DNA of 11,065 bases from an uncultured Pseudomonadota bacterium (GTDB lineage Bacteria; Pseudomonadota; Gammaproteobacteria; Burkholderiales; Nitrosomonadaceae), in the NCBI GenBank assembly GCA_903957805.1, contig CAJBQQ010000198.1:1-11065 (forward strand), written 5' to 3'. The position numbers and the translations under genes are program-made. Below, in pieces: positions 7,138 through 11,065 of this stretch (positions within the stretch are counted from its first letter, which is position 1; every line of letters begins with the position of its first letter). Under the pieces are notes generated by a model. It worked only from the letters and a program-made list of their open reading frames with translations, did not search any database and was not told the DNA's origin.

Positions 7138-7201
7138 CCTTAATTCTGTGTATTTAAATTGTGCAGATGCTGAAATCCCACACAAGTCCTAATTCATTCA
7201 G

Positions 7202-7402
7202 ATGCAAGTGATACTCAACGGACAGCCACAACGTTTTGATACCCCGCTAAATATTGTGCAGTTGCTTGAGTATATGGCCTTGCAGGGTAAGCGAATTGCG
7301 GTCGAGCGCAATGGCGAGATTGTTCCCCGTAGTCAATTTGGAGAGCAGATGCTGGCAGATGGCGACCGACTTGAGATTGTCGTGGCAGTGGGCGGTGGTT
7401 AA
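7202..7402 (+). CDS. thiS: sulfur carrier protein ThiS
   Basis: ThiS is the small ubiquitin-like protein whose C-terminal glycine is adenylated and converted to a thiocarboxylate, delivering sulfur to ThiG for the thiazole ring of thiamine. The 66 residues match the family size. The sequence begins MQVILNGQP (first beta strand) and contains IAVERNGEIVPRSQF and ADGDRLEIV. It ends in VGGG, so the essential terminal Gly-Gly is present. The start is bounded by an in-frame stop 12 bases upstream (7190-7192). There is no clear ribosome-binding site. thiG follows after 29 bases. The activating enzyme ThiF and other thiamine genes are not in the window. Confidence 0.95.
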   Translation: MQVILNGQPQRFDTPLNIVQLLEYMALQGKRIAVERNGEIVPRSQFGEQMLADGDRLEIVVAVGGG

Positions 7403-7431
7403 ATTACTCTCAGTAACAAATCTAGGATTCC

Positions 7432-8235
7432 ATGGATAACCTGATTATCGCCGGCAAGACGTATTCCTCTCGACTGCTGGTCGGTACCGGAAAATACAAA
7501 GACTTTGCCGAGACGCGTGCATCAATAGATGCGAGTGGGGCACAAATCATTACCGTAGCAATCCGCCGCACCAATATCGGCCAGAATCCGGGTGAGCCAA
7601 ACCTGTTGGATATACTCCCCCCCTCTCAATACACATTATTGCCTAATACCGCCGGCTGCTTCACAGTCGACGATGCGGTCCGTACGTTAAGGCTTGCGCG
7701 TGAATTACTCGATGGTCATAGCTTAGTGAAGTTGGAAGTGCTCGGGGATCCGAAGACACTCTTCCCCAACATGGTTGAAACCCTTAAGGCTGCAGAAATC
7801 CTGGTGAAGGAAAATTTTCAGGTGATGGTTTATACCTCTGATGATCCGATCTTGGCTCGGCAGCTGGAGGAGATTGGCTGCGTTGCCGTGATGCCGCTGG
7901 CATCGTTGATTGGTTCGGGCATGGGTATTTTAAATCCATGGAATCTACAGATCATCATAGACAATGCTAAGGTACCGGTGATCGTGGATGCGGGTGTGGG
8001 TACGGCTTCGGATGCGGCCATCGCAATGGAGCTTGGTTGCGACGGGGTGCTGATGAACACGGCGATTGCTGCTGCTCAAAGGCCCATACTGATGGCTTCT
8101 GCCATGAGAAAAGGAGTGGAGGCGGGGCGGGAGGCTTATTTGGCCGGTCGTATGGCGAAGAAGCTCTACAGCGCGAGCCCGAGTTCACCCGTCACTGGCG
8201 TCATCAGCAGCAGTAGCAAAGACCAAGCGGCCTAA
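7432..8235 (+). CDS. thiG: thiazole synthase ThiG
   Basis: ThiG builds the thiazole phosphate moiety of thiamine from 1-deoxy-D-xylulose 5-phosphate, dehydroglycine and the ThiS thiocarboxylate. It is a TIM-barrel protein of 267 residues, normal length. Visible family features are LLVGTGKY (15-22), TVAIRR (41-46), the LLPNTAGC segment (69-76), VKLEVLGD with Lys100 as the likely Schiff-base lysine, and the phosphate-binding VDAGVGTASDAA and GVLMNTAIA loops near the C-terminus. The start has AGGA five bases upstream of the ATG. It follows thiS closely and precedes trmB by 33 bases, so the three may be one transcript. A run of seven C at 7617-7623 is harmless in the present frame. Confidence 0.97.
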   Translation: MDNLIIAGKTYSSRLLVGTGKYKDFAETRASIDASGAQIITVAIRRTNIGQNPGEPNLLDILPPSQYTLLPNTAGCFTVDDAVRTLRLARELLDGHSLVKLEVLGDPKTLFPNMVETLKAAEILVKENFQVMVYTSDDPILARQLEEIGCVAVMPLASLIGSGMGILNPWNLQIIIDNAKVPVIVDAGVGTASDAAIAMELGCDGVLMNTAIAAAQRPILMASAMRKGVEAGREAYLAGRMAKKLYSASPSSPVTGVISSSSKDQAA

Positions 8236-8268
8236 TTTTAGGCTGCCGCACAGTATCATCCCCCCCGC

Positions 8269-8940
8269 ATGCCAGAACATCGTCCTATCCGCAGCTTTGT
8301 TCTTCGACAGGGCCGTATCTCGAACGCGCAGCGACATGCGTATGAGATCTTGCTCCCGCAGTATGGTATTCCATTTGAAGATAACCTGATCAACCTTGAC
8401 CAGATCTTTGGCAGGAGCTCACCCAAGTTTCTTGAGATCGGTTTTGGTATGGGAGAGACGACTGTTTCTATCGCCCAGATGCATCTGCAGAATGATTACC
8501 TCGCTATTGATGTTCACACACCCGGCGTTGGGAGTTTGCTGAAGCAGATCGGTGAGACGGGTCTGAGCAATCTGCGCATCATTCAGCATGACGCGGTTGA
8601 GGTATTGAAGTGCATGCTGACACCCGAGTGTCTCGACGGGACGCACATTTTTTTCCCAGATCCCTGGCCTAAAGCACGTCACCATAAGCGACGTCTAATT
8701 CAGCCTCAATTCATTACGCTGTTGAGTGAACGGTTAAAGCATGGCGGATATCTACACGTGGCTACGGATTGGGAAGAATATGCTCAACAGATTCTGCAAG
8801 TGCTGAGTAGTGAGCCACAACTTATTAATACGGTTACAGACTATGCACCTTGTCCCGCATACCGTCCCTTGACTAAGTTTGAGCAGCGCGGAATGAAGTT
8901 AGGGCATGGAGTGTGGGATCTGATATTCCAGAAAAAGTGA
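8269..8940 (+). CDS. trmB: tRNA (guanine-N7-)-methyltransferase TrmB
   Basis: TrmB transfers a methyl group from S-adenosylmethionine to N7 of G46 in the tRNA variable loop. The protein is 223 residues, with the family layout: a short basic N-terminal region, SAM-binding motif LEIGFGMGETT (55-65), AIDVHTPGVG (79-88), then FFPDPWPKARHHKRR (128-142), the substrate and catalytic signature. The C-terminal RPLTKFEQRGMKLGHGVWDL segment is also diagnostic. At position 81 the acid is Asp where many relatives have Glu. The ATG at 8269 has a run of seven C (8260-8266) where a ribosome-binding site would be expected, so initiation may depend on reading through from thiG. A stem-loop with TTTT follows the stop. 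Confidence 0.96.
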   Translation: MPEHRPIRSFVLRQGRISNAQRHAYEILLPQYGIPFEDNLINLDQIFGRSSPKFLEIGFGMGETTVSIAQMHLQNDYLAIDVHTPGVGSLLKQIGETGLSNLRIIQHDAVEVLKCMLTPECLDGTHIFFPDPWPKARHHKRRLIQPQFITLLSERLKHGGYLHVATDWEEYAQQILQVLSSEPQLINTVTDYAPCPAYRPLTKFEQRGMKLGHGVWDLIFQKK

Positions 8941-8981
8941 TTCTTACTCTATGCCACCCTTTGGAATAGGGGCCGGGATAG

Positions 8982-9010
8982 AGAGTGACCTATTTATAGG
9001 TCACTCTTTT
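8982..9010 (+). terminator. intrinsic terminator of the thiS-thiG-trmB transcript
   Basis: A perfect 11-base-pair stem (8982-8992 with 8997-9007, arms AGAGTGACCTA and TAGGTCACTCT) with a four-base loop is followed by TTTT ending at 9010. This fits a plus-strand intrinsic terminator 41 bases after the trmB stop. The loop contains the stop codon of the convergent hemW gene (8994-8996), and the right arm encodes the last hemW residues. On the minus strand there is no T-run after the stem, so it is less convincing as a hemW terminator. Confidence 0.8.
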
Positions 9011-10202
9011 CAGGCAGGAAAATCTGCAGCAAATCATTGAGAAAGCGTCGTCCCACAGGAGTGGGGGTGACACGGAGGTGATCACGCACGATTAACCCAC
9101 GCTGTTCAGCTTCATTGAGTTGCTGCTGGATCGCGGTGATCGGTAGGCCGGTTCGTTGCTGGAACATTTCGCTGGCAAATCCTGCTGTGAGGCGCAGCGC
9201 GTTCATCATGAACTCGAAGCCGCGCTCATCTCTCCCCACTTCGTGTTGATCTTGTAGCGGGGTATCCAATGCCGACCGGGAAAGATATTCTTTGGGCTGT
9301 TTGTAACGCATCTGACGAATGATTTTGTCAGCAAAACTGATTTTGCTATGTGCCCCTGCACCAATACCAAGATAATCACCGAACAGCCAGTAATTCAGAT
9401 TGTGACGCGATTCGAGGCCCGGTTGTGAGAATGCTGAAGTCTCATAATTGGTGTACCCCTTGTTCGCGAGGGTTTGCTCGATCATTATCTGCATCTCTGC
9501 TGCTAAATCATCATCAGGTAATGATGGTGGGTAACGATGGAATAGCGTATTGGGCTCCAGCGTGAGGTGGTAGGCGGAAATATGTGCGATACCGAGGGTG
9601 CATGCATGCTGGATATCCTCATGGGCTTCCGCCAGCGTCTGTCCAGGCAGGGCATACATCAGATCGAGATTCACATTGTCAAAATTTCTCTGGGCGATCT
9701 CCACCGCATGATGTGATTCATTACCATCATGAATGCGGCCTAGTGCTTTTAGGTGCAGGGAGTTGAAGCTTTGGATGCCGAGTGAGAGGCGGTTGATCCC
9801 TGCAGAACTGAAGTCGGCAAATTTCTGTGCTTCAACCGTACCAGGATTAGCTTCGAGCGTAACCTCGGCTAGATGCTCCATCGGAAGCAGGGTGCGTACT
9901 GCAGTTAAGATGGCATCAATCGAGTGGGCGCTGAAGAGGCTGGGCGTACCTCCCCCAAAAAATATACTGACTACCTTTCGTCCCCAGATTTGTGGCAATG
10001 CATTTTCTAAGTCACGGATCAGCGCTGCGACATAATCATCCTCGGGAATGTTTCCATTGTGGGCTTCATGTGAATTGAAGTCGCAATAGGGACATTTTTT
10101 AACGCACCATGGCAGATGAATGTAGAGACTCAGTGGCGGGAGTGTCGTCAGGCGTGGTGCCTGTGAGCCGAGGATTGAGGAGAGGGAGATGATTGAGGTC
10201 AT
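8994..10202 (-). CDS. hemW: HemW, radical-SAM heme chaperone (formerly HemN-like oxidase)
   Basis: HemW belongs to the radical-SAM coproporphyrinogen-oxidase-like family. In characterised members it binds heme and delivers it to target proteins, rather than acting as a coproporphyrinogen oxidase. The cluster motif is C33, C37, C40 in LPWCVKKCPYCDFNSH. Also visible are the SAM-binding FFGGGTPS, LEANPGTVE, INRLSLGIQSF and the C-terminal HNLNYW motif that marks HemW. A winged-helix-like C-terminal domain includes EQRGLIV. At 402 residues it is somewhat longer than the E. coli protein. The extra length is about 20 residues before PPLSLYIHLPWC; no other usable start codon exists in that stretch, so the ATG at 10202 is kept although its ribosome-binding site is weak. 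It lies 47 bases after rdgB and is the last gene of rph-rdgB-hemW. Automated annotation often still calls it coproporphyrinogen III oxidase. Confidence 0.95.
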   Translation of the reverse strand: MTSIISLSSILGSQAPRLTTLPPLSLYIHLPWCVKKCPYCDFNSHEAHNGNIPEDDYVAALIRDLENALPQIWGRKVVSIFFGGGTPSLFSAHSIDAILTAVRTLLPMEHLAEVTLEANPGTVEAQKFADFSSAGINRLSLGIQSFNSLHLKALGRIHDGNESHHAVEIAQRNFDNVNLDLMYALPGQTLAEAHEDIQHACTLGIAHISAYHLTLEPNTLFHRYPPSLPDDDLAAEMQIMIEQTLANKGYTNYETSAFSQPGLESRHNLNYWLFGDYLGIGAGAHSKISFADKIIRQMRYKQPKEYLSRSALDTPLQDQHEVGRDERGFEFMMNALRLTAGFASEMFQQRTGLPITAIQQQLNEAEQRGLIVRDHLRVTPTPVGRRFLNDLLQIFLPEKSDL

Positions 10203-10249
10203 GATGGACTTAGGAATCGGATCGTAGATGCAACGTGCGGTGTATCCGA

Positions 10250-10846
10250 TTACTTGACCATTTCCTGTCTAATGCTTTCAACTAATCGGATCAGGGCCTG
10301 ACTGCGATGGCTGATCTTATTCTTTTGTTCGAGCGGGAGTTCAGCTGAGGTCACCCCTAGTTCAGGAAGATAGAAATGGGGATCATAGCCAAAACCACCG
10401 TTGCCGCGTGGTTGTGGAATGATCTGGCCATGCCAGGAACCATCGGCAATGATCGGTTGTGGGTCGTCGACATGGCGCACTAGCACCATCACGCAGTAAT
10501 AATGGGCATTATGGTCCGACTGATGGGTCAGTGCTTCGATCAGTTTCTGATTATTGCGTTCATCCGACTTTGGCTCTCCCGCATAGCGCGCCGAATGGAT
10601 CCCAGGCTGGCCGTTCAGGGCATTCACGCAAATACCGGAATCATCCGCTAGCGCAGGCAAGCCGGAGCAACGACTGGCATGACGCGCTTTGGCTAATGCA
10701 TTTTCGATGAACGTACAATAAGGTTCATCTACTTCCGAGATATCAAATACGGACTGCGGCAGCACCTCAAGCCCGAGGGGCTCAAGTAGGTGACCTATCT
10801 CACGCAGTTTGCCAGGGTTGTTGCTGGCGATAACGAGCTTTCTCAT
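10250..10846 (-). CDS. rdgB: XTP/dITP pyrophosphatase (non-canonical purine NTPase) RdgB
   Basis: RdgB hydrolyses dITP, XTP and ITP to monophosphates and pyrophosphate, keeping deaminated purines out of DNA and RNA. The 198 residues match the family. Motifs in order: VIASNNPGKLRE (5-16) for the triphosphate, TFIENALAKA (45-54), LADDSG with the catalytic Asp69, GIHSARYAG, GNGGFGYDPHF for base recognition, and KNKISHRSQAL near the C-terminus. All key residues are present. It starts 14 bases after the rph stop with only a weak ribosome-binding site, suggesting translational coupling to rph. The rph-rdgB-hemW order is common in proteobacteria. Confidence 0.97.
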   Translation of the reverse strand: MRKLVIASNNPGKLREIGHLLEPLGLEVLPQSVFDISEVDEPYCTFIENALAKARHASRCSGLPALADDSGICVNALNGQPGIHSARYAGEPKSDERNNQKLIEALTHQSDHNAHYYCVMVLVRHVDDPQPIIADGSWHGQIIPQPRGNGGFGYDPHFYLPELGVTSAELPLEQKNKISHRSQALIRLVESIRQEMVK

Positions 10847-10860
10847 TTTCGTAGATCAAC

Positions 10861-11065
10861 TCATTTCTCTGCAAGTGCCGCTTTTTGAAATGCGATTAGC
10901 TGTTGAATCCCTTGTTGCGCCAAGTCCAGCATGGCGTTTAATTCTTGCCGATCAAATGTGACCCCTTCGGCGGTTCCCTGCACTTCTACCAGGCCGAGAT
11001 GGCCGGTCATGACCACATTCATGTCGGTATCGCAGGAAGAATCCTCCGGATAATCCAGGTCAAGC
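10861..11065 (-). CDS. rph: ribonuclease PH (C-terminal part)
   Basis: RNase PH is a phosphate-dependent 3' exoribonuclease that trims tRNA precursors and degrades structured RNA. Only the last 67 residues are inside the window; the gene enters from the right edge and reads leftward. The visible segment LDLDYPEDSSCDTDMNVVMT, followed by LVEVQGTAEG, is typical of the RNase PH C-terminal half. The tail AFQKAALAEK matches the family C-terminus. Asp residues of the EDS and DTDMN motifs that contribute to metal and phosphate binding are present. It is the upstream gene of the rph-rdgB-hemW group. Confidence 0.95.
   Translation of the reverse strand, partial: LDLDYPEDSSCDTDMNVVMTGHLGLVEVQGTAEGVTFDRQELNAMLDLAQQGIQQLIAFQKAALAEK

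Larger units (their letters stand above)
6952..7138. repeat. 31-base imperfect inverted repeat pair flanking a 125-base AT-rich spacer
   Basis: The left arm is 6952-6982 and the right arm 7108-7138. In inverted orientation they agree over 15 bases (GATTCTACTTGCGTT and its complement), differ in 5 of the next 6, and agree again over 10 bases (ATTACTCAAT and its complement): 26 of 31 identical. The match stops sharply at both ends. The conserved blocks coincide with the -10 and -35 regions of two outward-facing promoters, and the variable block lies in the spacer. No target-site duplication is evident beside the arms, which weakens a transposon-derived (MITE) reading. The spacer (6983-7107) has no credible gene. 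Confidence 0.85.

Noticed and set aside
6952..7138. Reading the inverted repeat as a MITE or other mobile element
   Set aside because: Not adopted as the main call: no target-site duplication next to the arms, no second copy in the window, and conservation tracks the promoter boxes. It stays open as an alternative.
7139..7201. TPP riboswitch in front of thiS
   Set aside because: The leader is only about 60 bases and lacks the conserved core sequences.
1..11065. CRISPR arrays, insertion sequences, toxin-antitoxin or defence genes
   Set aside because: No regularly spaced repeats, transposase motifs or defence domains are visible on either strand; all real genes are housekeeping families.

Overview
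The window is ordinary chromosomal housekeeping DNA from a Gram-negative proteobacterium, most likely a betaproteobacterium. The evidence for this is the clpP-clpX-lon order, the rph-rdgB-hemW order, thiS-thiG next to trmB, protein sequences close to the proteobacterial type, and base composition near 50% GC. A Nitrosomonadales-type organism would fit, but that is inference from overall resemblance and I cannot prove it here. There are no phage, insertion-sequence, CRISPR or defence genes. Every open reading frame that looks real belongs to a well-known family.

Layout from left to right. (1) Bases 1-4214, plus strand: the end of clpP, then clpX, then lon, an ATP-dependent proteolysis cluster. 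Lon has its own heat-shock (sigma-32) promoter, a close match to consensus, in the clpX-lon gap. (2) Bases 4463-5074, plus strand: ubiX, which makes the prenylated flavin cofactor used in ubiquinone synthesis. (3) Bases 5081-6942, minus strand: a tRNA-Gly(CCC) gene, mutY and a 5-formyltetrahydrofolate cyclo-ligase gene, in that transcription order, converging on ubiX with a 6-base gap. (4) Bases 6943-7201: a divergent control region. (5) Bases 7202-8940, plus strand: thiS, thiG and trmB, ending in a stem-loop terminator. (6) Bases 8994-11065, minus strand: rph (partial), rdgB and hemW, in that transcription order, converging on trmB.

The most interesting signal is in region 4. Two copies of a 31-base module sit head to head, 125 bases apart, 26 of 31 positions identical. 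Each copy reads outward as a sigma-70-like promoter, TTGAGT - 17 bases - TAGAAT. The left copy points at tRNA-Gly(CCC) and ends about where a tRNA transcript should start. The right copy points at thiS-thiG. Five of the six middle spacer bases differ between the copies, while the blocks holding the -35 and -10 boxes are perfectly conserved. This looks like a duplicated, inverted promoter that joins a tRNA gene and a thiamine thiazole operon, though a small terminal-inverted-repeat element is an alternative.

The genes form functional groups rather than one pathway: protein quality control (ClpXP, Lon); cofactor synthesis or recycling (UbiX, ThiS/ThiG, 5-FCL, HemW); nucleotide and DNA sanitation (MutY, RdgB); and tRNA maturation and modification (RNase PH, TrmB). 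I found no previously undescribed system beyond the divergent promoter arrangement.
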